DNA of 32,906 nt from Paracoccaceae bacterium (GCA_902534325.1 CACAPQ010000025.1:1-32906), one strand, 5' to 3'. Shown: positions 1 to 8,000, counted from the stretch's first letter. Numbers and translations: made by a program. Notes: generated from the sequence alone by a model not told the origin.

Positions 1-1882
1 TAATCACCTCCATTTTATTAGTTAAAAGTGATCCTGCCAAATAAGCATCAACAAAAAGACCTTCCGTAATATTTTTAACAAAATAAATTCCGAATTGCAG
101 ACCAGTTGAATTTATCTCTGTAGTGTTCACATCTATTGTAGAATTTTGGCTCATAGAAAATCCCAGAAAATGACCAACTGTCAAATTATCTGATTTTTCT
201 CTCTCATATATAACTTGGCCTGAAACACTACCAGTTTTTGTCTTATTTTTCGATTTAGTGTAACTGAACTGTGTTTCCGTAAAACGAGTTGCTTTTCCAT
301 CGTAAGATTTACTAATACCACTTATTTCACCACTAGCATTTGTTCCACTTGTTGAAGAGCGAAGATCAAATGAAGAGTCAGTGTCGTTACCGCCAGAATT
401 TTCGCCGCCACCCCCATCAGAGCTATTACTAGGTGAGTTACCACCATTTCCTGAAGAACCAGTAGCTGCAGGGCCACTCCCGCCCCCGCCAGATGAACGG
501 GTGGCACCAGAAGAGCGGTTTGCATTACGAGAACTAGATGAACTCACGCGTTTGGAAAGAACCCTGCCTCTTGCAGCCGTAACAACTGCAGTTGTTGCTG
601 TCGCAAAACTACGGATCTGCTTTGTCGTGTTTGACTTCATATTGTTGTCAATATCATCCTTTACTTCCGTAAAGGCTTCTTTCGGCGTCTTCTTTCGGGT
701 AGTGAAATTTAATTCCGTTTTGTTGCCGATGCCCAGATAGCTGTTACCAGCGGCATCAGTAAAAGCAGTAGAAGGGATTTGGATATAATAAGAATTATCT
801 GGTTTTAAATCTTTAGTTGGATTTAAAGTCACTGTTGCTCCAGAAATAATTGAAGAGGAAACGTTAAAAGCTTCAACTAATTTATCATTGCCATTGAATA
901 GCTTTATCTGACCCGAGCCTGCAGTGATATTTTCGCTGAATGTTAATATAATGTTTTTGTCAAGCTTTACGCTTGCCGCGTTGTCTGAAGGTATGCTGGA
1001 TAATAGTGTTGGCAAATCAGTATCTATAACCACTGCCACGCTGCTTGAGTCACTGGTCGTAGTCACAGGTATTCCTGCATTACCTGCTGTATCGCTAAAG
1101 GCTATACTATAGCTTACGGTGCCAGCTGTATCATTGGCATTTGCTGTATAAACTGCAGTCCAGGTATTCCCAGTAGTATTACTATACACGACCGAGCTAT
1201 CCGTAACTGCTGCTCCTCCAGATTTGAAAGTGACAACGGGGGTGCCGATGGCTTCAGAGGCTGTGAAGGTGAGGGTAACATCATCTCCAGGGTTAACTAG
1301 CTTATTGGTAATATTACTAGAGGCTATGCTCACGCTACTGAGTGTGGGGGCAGTTGTGTCAGGTAATGACGTACTTAAATTGGCAGCAGGTGGGAAAGAG
1401 TAATTTCCTTGACCTGGGGGTCTCCAATAAAGTCGCAGCATAGTTCCTCCTCCCCATTCATACATTTGCAGTCGAATTGGTTTCCAACCCGACTGTAGGG
1501 ATACTGATCCGTAATCCCACCGCGGTGCATGATTGGTCCAATTGTTGATAACGGTTTGGCCATCTACCTTAAGTCGAACCCCGTCATCGGAAGCCGTCCG
1601 AAACGCATAAGTCCCATTTGATGGTATGTAGATATAACCTTGAATATCAACAGACCACATATCTCTACGACCTTGGGGGTCGTAGTTTGATGTATATATT
1701 CTTTCCCAAGTTCGCGTTTCAATAACGTTGCCGCCAAAAGTATCGAAATTAGTATAACGATTATGGGTGTCATAGTACTTGGCCTCTAAGTTCCCCGTTG
1801 GTTGTGCGTAAATCGGCACAACAGGAGTAATAATATTGGCAATTAATACCAATATTAGCGGCATAATTTTATGTATTGCCAC
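1..1882 (-). CDS. Autotransporter with PA14 and bacterial Ig-like domains (3' end outside window)
   Basis: I see an open frame of about 627 codons running off the left edge. GTG at 1882 is preceded by AGG six bases upstream and gives a signal peptide ending near PIYAQ; ATG at 1864 is the alternative. A PA14 domain spans about residues 36-161 (motif ASDDGVRLKVDG). An Ig-like domain follows (about 178-285), then a Big_5-like domain (about 290-395, with ILTFSENITAGSG). A Ser/Gly/Asn-rich linker covers about 441-505. From about residue 513 the alternating aromatic/polar pattern (for example GLQFGIYFVKN) fits the start of an outer-membrane autotransporter barrel. PA14 domains often bind carbohydrate, so surface adhesion or glycan binding is inferred. 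The barrel C-terminus is not in view, so completeness cannot be judged. Confidence 0.8.
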   Translation of the reverse strand, partial: MAIHKIMPLILVLIANIITPVVPIYAQPTGNLEAKYYDTHNRYTNFDTFGGNVIETRTWERIYTSNYDPQGRRDMWSVDIQGYIYIPSNGTYAFRTASDDGVRLKVDGQTVINNWTNHAPRWDYGSVSLQSGWKPIRLQMYEWGGGTMLRLYWRPPGQGNYSFPPAANLSTSLPDTTAPTLSSVSIASSNITNKLVNPGDDVTLTFTASEAIGTPVVTFKSGGAAVTDSSVVYSNTTGNTWTAVYTANANDTAGTVSYSIAFSDTAGNAGIPVTTTSDSSSVAVVIDTDLPTLLSSIPSDNAASVKLDKNIILTFSENITAGSGQIKLFNGNDKLVEAFNVSSSIISGATVTLNPTKDLKPDNSYYIQIPSTAFTDAAGNSYLGIGNKTELNFTTRKKTPKEAFTEVKDDIDNNMKSNTTKQIRSFATATTAVVTAARGRVLSKRVSSSSSRNANRSSGATRSSGGGGSGPAATGSSGNGGNSPSNSSDGGGGENSGGNDTDSSFDLRSSTSGTNASGEISGISKSYDGKATRFTETQFSYTKSKNKTKTGSVSGQVIYEREKSDNLTVGHFLGFSMSQNSTIDVNTTEINSTGLQFGIYFVKNITEGLFVDAYLAGSLLTNKMEVI

Positions 1883-2250
1883 CTTGAACCTAGAGAGATC
1901 TTTTTGCTGCCGATCTCTGGAGCAATAGTTTTTTTCTAGTTCAAATTTTCTGATCTTTGCTCTAGGCAAATAAAATTCCAGCGAGTTCTGCAGATAACTT
2001 CAAAAAAATACCCCTTTGTTCTTAAAGTTTGTTTTTGTCACAATTTAATTATTTACAACCATTGTGATTTATAACGACCCATTAAGCCTCTTTTTAACTG
2101 GGTTTGCTCTGCTCCACAGGATTTCTAGGTTGATTAATATCGTGCCTCCAAATCAGCCTCTTTGATTTAAACACCACCCGTTATATAATATTTTGTATTT
2201 AAAACAAGAACAAGCTAGAAATTGTTCAACTAATGGAATGTCCAAAAAGT
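1883..2250. other. Intergenic region, no gene seen
   Basis: AT-rich stretch upstream of the autotransporter and downstream of the tRNA-Asn terminator remnant. The autotransporter frame stays open for about 120 bases upstream of its GTG without a credible start. I see no RNA gene or convincing promoter; a promoter for the minus-strand autotransporter presumably lies here. Confidence 0.5.
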
Positions 2251-2280
2251 AAAAAAGAGGCCGCTTTTAGGATAACCTCT
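2251..2280 (-). terminator. Terminator hairpin, remnant of tRNA-Asn terminator (copy 1)
   Basis: Read on the minus strand, AGAGG and CCTCT arms close a hairpin followed by a T-run. The same arrangement sits next to the two other tRNA-Asn 3'-end copies at 3521-3560 and 22351-22389. It could end transcription of the methyltransferase gene just upstream on the minus strand. Confidence 0.6.
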
Positions 2281-2286
2281 TCTTTA

Positions 2287-2312
2287 TATGGCTCCGGCGG
2301 TAGAGGTCGAAA
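2287..2312. repeat. Decayed tRNA-Asn 3'-end fragment (third att-like copy)
   Basis: 2287-2303 matches the end of the tRNA-Asn gene exactly (TATGGCTCCGGCGGTAG), then diverges after a few bases that still resemble the T-loop (GGTCGAA). Together with the adjacent terminator it shares about 30 identical bases (2274-2303) with 22380-22409. This makes it closer to the intact tRNA locus than to the att copy at 3567. I read it as a scar of an earlier integration or as the original chromosomal junction. Confidence 0.7.
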
Positions 2313-2321
2313 ACGGTTTTC

Positions 2322-3317
2322 TTACAGATTTTCAACCGCATATTTGATTGATGCCTGTCGAACCCATTCCAATCGAAACTCTTCTATATCCGTTGGTAAG
2401 GTGCAACCTGCGCCAATTATAGTTCCGATTTGTCCGCATTTATCCAAAATATCAAAGGTAGCTTTTTCAACTTCTTCGCGCGTTCCGGTGTAAATAATTT
2501 GGTCTTGCTCAAAGCCTCCAATTACAGTTTTTCCGCCAAATAATTTTTTTCCCTGTGCCAAGGACACACCTTCTGCAGCAACGTCCCAGTTATATGCAGC
2601 CGCGTGAAAATCTTTGAATAGTTCAAGGTCATTAGGCAGACCATCATACCCACAAATGTGTAAAATATTTATATTGCTTAGTTCATTCGCCTTTTTTAAG
2701 ACTTCCTTCTCATAGGGAGCAACATAAGTATTAAATAAAGTGTCTTCGAAAAAGTTATTTTGATTATTTACACAATAATAGAAACCTTCTACATCAGTCT
2801 CTTTAATAAGGACTCGATTAAATTCAATCAGGCTTTTAGCAATTGACTTAAGGGCTATGGCCAGAGCGTCGGGATCTTCCTCAATGAATTGCAACAAATC
2901 TTCTTCACGATCACGCATAAACCAACGAAGAGTGTAGGATGGCGAGAATGCCGTGGTGTATACTGGCGCATCAGAGTCTTCAAAAAATTCAAGAGATCTT
3001 TTGGTTAGCTCAATAGACTTTTTGACAAACCTACAATCCATAGAAAAAGGTTTAATTTTCTTAAAATCTGCGGCTTCTTTAATGAAAGACAAATCCACTG
3101 GCATCATCATTAGCGTATCGTTCATAATTTTAATCACATCTGGGTCAAAAACTTCTCGAGCATTCCCATGCTCAATAATATTTTTCTCAAAAGCAGCTGA
3201 ATTTACCAAACCTTGATCCCAGTCTTTCTGATCGCAAAAATGGTGAAAAAGTAAAACAGGCACATAATCCACCGGTTTGTTTTTTAGGACACTTATGAGT
3301 CTTTCCCGCTTATTCAT
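2322..3317 (-). CDS. UroD-family cobamide methyltransferase (MtaA/MtbA-like)
   Basis: A 331-aa protein of the uroporphyrinogen decarboxylase superfamily. It begins with the typical NKRERLISVLKNKPVDYVPV segment. It carries the zinc-ligand pattern of methylcobamide methyltransferases, HxC at 220-222 (ILHICG) and Cys305 (GAGCTLP), which haem-pathway HemE enzymes lack. The likely role is transfer of a methyl group to or from a corrinoid protein; the substrate cannot be read from the sequence. A corrinoid protein and a homocysteine methyltransferase are encoded at 28271-30170, so it may serve the same demethylation route. The gene lies between two tRNA-Asn 3'-end fragments and its stop is ten bases from one of them, which suggests it arrived by site-specific integration. 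It is full-length for the family. Confidence 0.8.
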   Translation of the reverse strand: MNKRERLISVLKNKPVDYVPVLLFHHFCDQKDWDQGLVNSAAFEKNIIEHGNAREVFDPDVIKIMNDTLMMMPVDLSFIKEAADFKKIKPFSMDCRFVKKSIELTKRSLEFFEDSDAPVYTTAFSPSYTLRWFMRDREEDLLQFIEEDPDALAIALKSIAKSLIEFNRVLIKETDVEGFYYCVNNQNNFFEDTLFNTYVAPYEKEVLKKANELSNINILHICGYDGLPNDLELFKDFHAAAYNWDVAAEGVSLAQGKKLFGGKTVIGGFEQDQIIYTGTREEVEKATFDILDKCGQIGTIIGAGCTLPTDIEEFRLEWVRQASIKYAVENL

Positions 3318-3520
3318 AGCCAGTTTTCATTCTTTGCTAGAAATCTTAGTTGCTTAATCCAGCAACAAATAACTTTCATAATTACTATTATTAAATTTGT
3401 TACTTTTAGATATTTAAATAATCTTTTTTAGATATTTTATTAATTTTTTATAATTGTATGTTTCAAATAATGTTAAATAACGAAGCTACAAAACCATAGG
3501 TATAGCTAATTATCTTGGTT
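3318..3520. other. AT-rich upstream region of the methyltransferase gene
   Basis: No ORF or RNA gene is evident. The 11-mer GTTAAATAACG at 3472-3482 also occurs at 22300-22310. Both copies lie at nearly the same distance (about 95 and 93 bases) to the left of a tRNA-Asn att copy. Confidence 0.5.
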
Positions 3521-3560
3521 AAAAAAGTAAAAAAAGAGGCTGCGTTTCAGCAAAACCTCT
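3521..3560 (-). terminator. Terminator hairpin beside left att copy (copy 2)
   Basis: On the minus strand, AGAGG and GCTG arms pair with CAGC and CCTCT around a short loop, followed by a T-run. It is the counterpart of the terminators at 2251 and 22351. Here it follows only a truncated tRNA and a T-rich flank. Confidence 0.6.
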
Positions 3561-3566
3561 CAATTT

Positions 3567-3620
3567 TATGGCTCCGGCGGTAGGGATCGAACCTACGACC
3601 AATTGATTAACAGTCAACTG
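3567..3620. other. attL: 54-bp tRNA-Asn 3'-end repeat
   Basis: Identical over 54 bases to 22393-22446. It covers the tRNA from the anticodon stem through the T-arm, acceptor stem and CCA, plus two flanking bases. The 5' part of the tRNA is absent, so it cannot be functional. Identity ends sharply at 3621, marking the inner boundary. Crossover is expected within the repeat, which cannot be narrowed by eye. Confidence 0.9.
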
Positions 3621-3732
3621 AAGTAAATTCATACTAATAAGGAAATTATTTACTATTTCTCATATAATATTGATTATTTATCTGTTTTAATTAAGCATAA
3701 GTTACGCTATCCTACGCAGTATATACACCAAT

Positions 3733-3758
3733 TTGTCTGGCTGAATGTCTGGCTGATG
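3733..3758. repeat. Tandem TGTCTGGCT motif at integrase start (possible arm site)
   Basis: Two copies of TGTCTGGCT lie 12 bases apart and the second overlaps the integrase ATG. The same double motif, also 12 bases apart, occurs at 22325-22350 just inside the right att site and in the same orientation. A pair at both ends suggests binding by the integrase or its directionality factor, and possible autoregulation of int. Confidence 0.55.
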
Positions 3759-5012
3759 CCTATAGTTAAATGCTACATAAACCGAAGTGCTATTGAAAAA
3801 GCAACAAAGCAGCAGCGTGAGCTTAAGCAAAAAGTTATACTTCTTGATCCGTCAGGACTTAGGTTAGCTGTAAATTCACGTTCTTCATCATGGAACTATA
3901 ACTATCGAAAGCGTGGCGTTGATTATCAAGGGAAGCGCCATCCTCAACGCACTCTACGTTTAGGTGACACACTTAATATGACACCTCAGGAAGCTCGCCT
4001 TAAAGTAGAACAGATTAAATCTGAAGTTCGAAACGGAGGCGATCCTGCTACTGACTTGGCCAAAGCAGCAGTTATAAACAAGCATACTGAGTTCAAAAAT
4101 AGGCCTTTATTGCAATTATTGGAGGAATATAGCGATTATCTTTTTCAAGTACCCTCTCAACACAAGCAAAAAGAGATCATGCATGCGGGTAGTGCATTAA
4201 AAGAATTAAGTATAGAAACTATTCCCGCATCAAGTCTAACAGCTCGGATGTTTCGTGAAATCAATACAATGCATGCAGACAGACCATCTACCGCAAGGCA
4301 TCGCTTTGGAGCCTTATCTAGGTTTCTAGATTATTTGGTCGACGAAGGACTGGTAGAACGCAATCCTTCGAAAGATGTGTCTCGAAGACATCGGCCAAAA
4401 GCATCCAATCCAAGAGAAACGTATTACTCAGCTGATGAACTTATAAAGCTATGGCAGCCTAAGAATGAACTTAGAGCGAATTACCTTCGGTATTTAAGGT
4501 TTATGATTGTTTGCCCCTTAAGGATGACAGAAGCCTCTGAATTAACTATAAAAAACATAAACTTAGAGAGTTGGGAAATTCATCTATCAGCGGATGAGAC
4601 AAAAAACAGAGTGGCATTCACTCTTCCATTACCAGAATTGGCCTTCAATATTTTAAATATACAAAATTTTACCCAAGATGAGCGGATTTTTCAGCTTTCA
4701 AGCGTCATCGGATCACCCATGAAATCTTGGTCTTTTTTTAATAAAGAGGTTAGGAAAGCCTCCGGAATTACTAATTTTAATTTACATAACCTGCGAAGAT
4801 CGTTTTCCTCTCTTATTTCCGAGCATTCAGAAATATCAGAAAGTTTAGTTGATAGCTTATTAAACCATAAAAGATCTTCAACACGTGCTGGAGTTATGCG
4901 GCATTACATGCATGCAAAAAACCTGAAGCAAAGACGGGAGGTAATGAATTGGTGGGCAAACTTTCTAGAGGAAGAGGTAATAAATTTTTCCAAAGAGAAA
5001 TTGGTGAGCTAG
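3756..5012 (+). CDS. P4-type tyrosine integrase
   Basis: A 418-aa site-specific recombinase that should catalyse integration and excision of the island at tRNA-Asn. The N-terminal DUF4102-type arm-binding domain is visible (DPSGLRLAV, SSSWNYNYRKRG, RTLRLGD, QEARLKVEQ). A core-binding region spans about 115-210. Catalytic residues are recognisable: Arg256 (CPLRMTEASEL), Lys283, His344 and Arg347 (LHNLRRSF), His371 (LLNHKRSS) and the nucleophile Tyr384 (VMRHYMHA). Length and domain order are normal and nothing suggests decay. No Shine-Dalgarno sequence precedes the ATG; instead the start lies in the TGTCTGGCT double repeat, consistent with autoregulation. The stop is one base from the next gene's TTG, so the two are probably co-transcribed. 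Confidence 0.95.
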   Translation: MPIVKCYINRSAIEKATKQQRELKQKVILLDPSGLRLAVNSRSSSWNYNYRKRGVDYQGKRHPQRTLRLGDTLNMTPQEARLKVEQIKSEVRNGGDPATDLAKAAVINKHTEFKNRPLLQLLEEYSDYLFQVPSQHKQKEIMHAGSALKELSIETIPASSLTARMFREINTMHADRPSTARHRFGALSRFLDYLVDEGLVERNPSKDVSRRHRPKASNPRETYYSADELIKLWQPKNELRANYLRYLRFMIVCPLRMTEASELTIKNINLESWEIHLSADETKNRVAFTLPLPELAFNILNIQNFTQDERIFQLSSVIGSPMKSWSFFNKEVRKASGITNFNLHNLRRSFSSLISEHSEISESLVDSLLNHKRSSTRAGVMRHYMHAKNLKQRREVMNWWANFLEEEVINFSKEKLVS

Positions 5013-5013
5013 A

Positions 5014-5469
5014 TTGGGTAATCACGGCGGCAAAAGAGAAGGAGCAGGGCGTGAACCCAAGTGGGATATTTTAACGAAAGTTAAAATAGGCCAAGAATGT
5101 GAAGTAATGCAAAAAAAAGAAGAGTTAAAAACATTTAAAACCAATGTTTTAAAGGAGTTTCCTGATCTAAATTATTTATGGGACAATGCTTCTCAAATTG
5201 ACGTTAAACACCGAAAAGGTTGGTTGCTGAGTGAAGATGGAGAACAACATCAGTTCGATGTACAGGAAGAATTAGTTACCCTTAATCTTATCGAAGAAAA
5301 CCCTTCATCTCAAAATAGGCTTTTCAAAATTTCAAAAAAAGCCCCAAAAGGAACTAGAAAAGCTATTTGTAAAACAATAGCGGAAAAGTATTCATTGAAT
5401 GAACAACAAGTCGATAATATTTGGCAATTCTACAGACGCTTTGAAAGGGCTACAGAGACCACAACTTGA
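5014..5469 (+). CDS. Uncharacterised GGKREGAGR-motif protein
   Basis: A 151-aa protein beginning at TTG one base after the integrase stop, with GGTGAG seven bases upstream. The start is supported by the N-terminal GGKREGAGREPKW motif, which in many mobile-element proteins, including terminase small-subunit-like and transposon-associated ones, sits at the extreme N-terminus. The rest is charged and helical, with a possible HTH-like C-terminal region (TIAEKYSLNEQQVDNIWQF). No TM segment or signal peptide is seen. The position suggests a role with the integrase, perhaps DNA binding, but function is unknown. Confidence 0.75.
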   Translation: MGNHGGKREGAGREPKWDILTKVKIGQECEVMQKKEELKTFKTNVLKEFPDLNYLWDNASQIDVKHRKGWLLSEDGEQHQFDVQEELVTLNLIEENPSSQNRLFKISKKAPKGTRKAICKTIAEKYSLNEQQVDNIWQFYRRFERATETTT

Positions 5470-5542
5470 ATTTTAGGCTGTTTTCTTAGTTCAAATATCT
5501 ACAATATTAAAAGAGTGGCATTTAATTACTAAAAGGTTCTAA

Positions 5543-5782
5543 ATGTCACAAAAACATACTTGGCGGCCTGATCAGCCCCTGCCTAAAAACGCAAACAAGA
5601 TCACTAGTGCTGCAATAGTCTCTCATTTCTACTTTCCCGTTAGTCCTCGTACCTTAGAGACATGGCCATTAACCGTACGAAGACCCAATAGGGCTGCTAT
5701 ATACGAAGTTGAGGAACTCATGCGATTTGCCGAGCAGAAGTATAACAATGCTTTTGCATATAAGCAGGGGGTAGATTGGTAA
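5543..5782 (+). CDS. AlpA/excisionase-like HTH protein
   Basis: A 79-aa protein whose central part (SAAIVSHFYFPVSPRTLETW followed by YEVEELMRFAEQK) matches the short winged-helix pattern of AlpA/MerR-type regulators and excisionases. Such proteins on P4-like elements activate int or act as directionality factors, and this role is inferred here. Its stop codon shares a base with the next gene's start (TAATG), which suggests translational coupling. The island has no other obvious excisionase candidate. Confidence 0.75.
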   Translation: MSQKHTWRPDQPLPKNANKITSAAIVSHFYFPVSPRTLETWPLTVRRPNRAAIYEVEELMRFAEQKYNNAFAYKQGVDW

Positions 5783-6117
5783 TGGACGTTTCTCTTTTTA
5801 CCCCCCCGTACCCTCCGAATATTCGGGGGGTAGATGCTGACGTAGTGAATACACACCGCGAGAGCGATGAAAACTACGAAAAAGTTGTTCTAAAGTTTAA
5901 TGATCGTTGGCGTTTAATTGTCTGCCAACACGACATTCAGTGGATTGTACAAAGGCGAGAAAGTCTCCATGGAGGCGCTTGGAGAGGCGTTCGGTATGTA
6001 ACCCGTCTTAAATCGCTTGTCGAAGTCTGTGGAGAGCTAGCTTTGCCACTCAGTAATCTTATAAGGGTAACTCACCTGCATAACCAACGAAGAAATGAGA
6101 ATTACTTTAAAAAATAA
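5782..6117 (+). CDS. Uncharacterised 111-aa mobile-element protein
   Basis: The start ATG at 5782 overlaps the upstream stop by one base; a TTG at 5776 is a less likely alternative. The protein has an internal conserved-looking block (WRLIVCQHDIQWIVQRR, then WRGVRYVTRLKSLVEVC) and a basic C-terminus, with no TM helix. I recall similar proteins beside replication genes in alphaproteobacterial islands but know no function. A strong palindrome lies in codons 7-17. Confidence 0.7.
   Translation: MDVSLFTPPYPPNIRGVDADVVNTHRESDENYEKVVLKFNDRWRLIVCQHDIQWIVQRRESLHGGAWRGVRYVTRLKSLVEVCGELALPLSNLIRVTHLHNQRRNENYFKK
5800..5831 (+). promoter_or_regulatory. Two competing hairpins at start of 111-aa gene
   Basis: C7 at 5801-5807 can pair with G6 at 5825-5830. 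Alternatively the perfect 12-base palindrome CCGAATATTCGG at 5815-5826, extended by flanking C/G pairs, can fold. Both share the G-run, so they are mutually exclusive in RNA. As DNA, the palindrome could be an operator. It lies about 20-50 bases inside the coding region. Confidence 0.45.
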
Positions 6118-6139
6118 CCCAAGGCACGGAGACCTTGGG
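6118..6139 (+). terminator. Hairpin between the 111-aa gene and the primase-helicase gene
   Basis: Perfect arms CCCAAGG and CCTTGGG enclose an eight-base loop directly after the upstream stop codon. Only a short T-stretch follows a few bases later, so it may be a weak terminator, an mRNA-processing or stabilising structure, or an attenuator ahead of the replication gene. Confidence 0.45.
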
Positions 6140-6204
6140 CAATAGTTTTGTACATATATTTTATACACCAAGGTGGACCGTGTCGCAACTGCAGGAGCAG
6201 ATAA

Positions 6205-7911
6205 ATGCTTAATAATTGCGATATAAAACAGGTGACTGAGCTGCTTGGCATGCAGCCATCAAAAAAAACAACTTATGAGCTGCGTTTTGGAAATAGAGGC
6301 TCCTTATCCGTGAATTTGAAATCGAATATTTGGTTCGACCACGAACACATGACTGGCGGCGGTATCCTTGATCTCATAGTTCACTGTGGTGAGGTTAGAG
6401 ATAGAACCGGTGCAATTCAGTTTCTCAAGGACAAAGGTCTAATTCTCGACTTAGAAAAGGAAACGAAGACGAAGCAGGTTTTACGTAGTCATATCTATAG
6501 GTCGGAAAATGGTGAGCCAAACAGAAAAGTAACTAAATACTTAAATGGAAGCTGGAAGCAGTTTGGCTGGTTTGAGGGTGAGTGGGCGCCCACTGTTAAA
6601 GGACTACAAAATATCCCTTATCAACTTGAATTTCTCCATGCTGACAAGTCAGATCGTCTTATTTTTATTTTTGAGGGGGAAAAGGATGTAGATCGAGCAA
6701 TTCACAATGGGTTGCTAGCAATTTGTAACGTTGGAGGGGCAGGGAACTGGAAGCCCGATCTAAACATGCATTTAACAGGTCGTCGTGTCTGTATTGTTCC
6801 AGATAACGATACTGCTGGTTTGAACCATGCAGATAAGGTTCTCAGATCTTTAAGTGATGACAAAATTGAGGTTTTTATCATGACATCCCATTTGAGTGAA
6901 CTTTCTGAGAAGGGTGACTTCTCCGATTGGATGGATATTAATGAAAATAGCGCTGAGCAATTTCTAAAATTAGCTGAGTTGGATAAAGCCAACCAGCCGT
7001 CGGTTGACCAATTATACCTGCAACAATTTGGAATTAAAAACGCGAGTGAGTTACTCGAAATGCAATTCCAGCCTTTAAATTATTATTGTGACGGTATCAT
7101 TCCGGCTGTTGGTCTAACACTGTTAGCGGCGCTTCCTAAAACTGGGAAATCTTGGCTTGCTCTCAACTTTTCAAAATCAATGGATAAGGAGGGTGTTGCG
7201 GTTCATTACCTAGCAGCTGAAGATAATGAGAGACGGTTAAAAAGTCGAATACAGAAAGTCTTTCCATGTGGTGTTAAGCGGTTAACTTATCATGCCGTTA
7301 TGTCATCAGAGCGAGTACTACCGCGCGGCTTAGAAGCTCTGGAACATATTGAGCGAGTTGCGATAGCAACAAAGTCAAAGTGCATTATTGTGGATACGGT
7401 GCAAACGATATTAAATCCCAGCGTCACCAACAAGAATTACGACACAACTGTTGAAGAGTATGACAGCCTACGAAAGCTCGCTCACAAATTAGAGATCGCT
7501 ATCATTGTTGTGCATCACTGTAAAAAGACAACAGACATATCTTCAGCTCCCTTGGAGAAGGTAATAGGTTCGATTGGCATAACTGGTACTGCTGAAACAA
7601 TCCTAGTCATGGAACAGCTTACAGGAAAGCAGGATTGCAAGCTTACAGTGACGGGTAAAGATGTGGAGCAGTGTGAGAAGTATCTAGCATGGAATTCGCA
7701 CGGCTTTGATATTGGTGATGATGTAAGAGAGGCAAACCTTGGCGCCACGCAAAAACTTGTACTCGAGCTAATTCGTGAGGCTCCAAGATGCACACAGAAG
7801 TCTATTGTGGACACAATAGGCAAGGATCAGGGGCAAGTTTCTAAGGCAATTGATAGACTGGTCGAGGTTGGTTTGGTGATGAAGAAAGGTTTCACCCTTA
7901 TCGCACAATAG
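6205..7911 (+). CDS. TOPRIM primase / RecA-like helicase (RepA type)
   Basis: A 568-aa replication protein. The N-terminal part (1-80) resembles a primase CHC2-type domain without clear zinc cysteines. A TOPRIM domain follows with Glu158 (FEGEKD) and Asp200/Asp202 (VPDNDTAG). An AAA_25/RepA-like ATPase has Walker A ALPKTGKS at 309-316 and Walker B IIVD near 394-397. The C-terminus ends in a winged-helix-like segment (TQKSIVDTIGKDQGQVSKAI). Such proteins prime and unwind DNA for phages, plasmids and P4-like satellites. Its presence implies the excised island can replicate. Iteron-like repeats begin two bases after its stop, which is a plausible origin position. Confidence 0.88.
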   Translation: MLNNCDIKQVTELLGMQPSKKTTYELRFGNRGSLSVNLKSNIWFDHEHMTGGGILDLIVHCGEVRDRTGAIQFLKDKGLILDLEKETKTKQVLRSHIYRSENGEPNRKVTKYLNGSWKQFGWFEGEWAPTVKGLQNIPYQLEFLHADKSDRLIFIFEGEKDVDRAIHNGLLAICNVGGAGNWKPDLNMHLTGRRVCIVPDNDTAGLNHADKVLRSLSDDKIEVFIMTSHLSELSEKGDFSDWMDINENSAEQFLKLAELDKANQPSVDQLYLQQFGIKNASELLEMQFQPLNYYCDGIIPAVGLTLLAALPKTGKSWLALNFSKSMDKEGVAVHYLAAEDNERRLKSRIQKVFPCGVKRLTYHAVMSSERVLPRGLEALEHIERVAIATKSKCIIVDTVQTILNPSVTNKNYDTTVEEYDSLRKLAHKLEIAIIVVHHCKKTTDISSAPLEKVIGSIGITGTAETILVMEQLTGKQDCKLTVTGKDVEQCEKYLAWNSHGFDIGDDVREANLGATQKLVLELIREAPRCTQKSIVDTIGKDQGQVSKAIDRLVEVGLVMKKGFTLIAQ

Positions 7912-7912
7912 G

Positions 7913-7965
7913 TATCATACTTGTCATATGTATCATATTGGCATTTAAATATGACAAATATGATA
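7913..7965. repeat. Iteron-like direct and inverted repeats after the primase-helicase gene
   Basis: TATCATACTTGTCATAT at 7913-7929 is repeated inverted at 7949-7965 with one mismatch, and a third TATCATA core lies between them (7931-7937). The AT-rich dyad directly downstream of a replication gene suggests an origin or an operator. There is no GC-rich stem or T-run to support a terminator. Confidence 0.55.
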
Positions 7966-8000
7966 GGTATGTTAGTGTTTGCTCTGTGGGGAAACTACTT

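Noticed and set aside
381-740. 119-codon plus-strand ORF
   Set aside because: It is the antisense shadow of the Ser/Gly-rich linker of the autotransporter; its Pro/Glu-rich composition mirrors that coding sequence.
1375-1773. Two minus-strand ORFs of 62 and 69 codons
   Set aside because: They are off-frame within the PA14 domain; the true frame runs continuously through the region.
3567-3620. Functional second tRNA-Asn
   Set aside because: The 5' half (acceptor 5' strand, D-arm) is missing, so it cannot fold.
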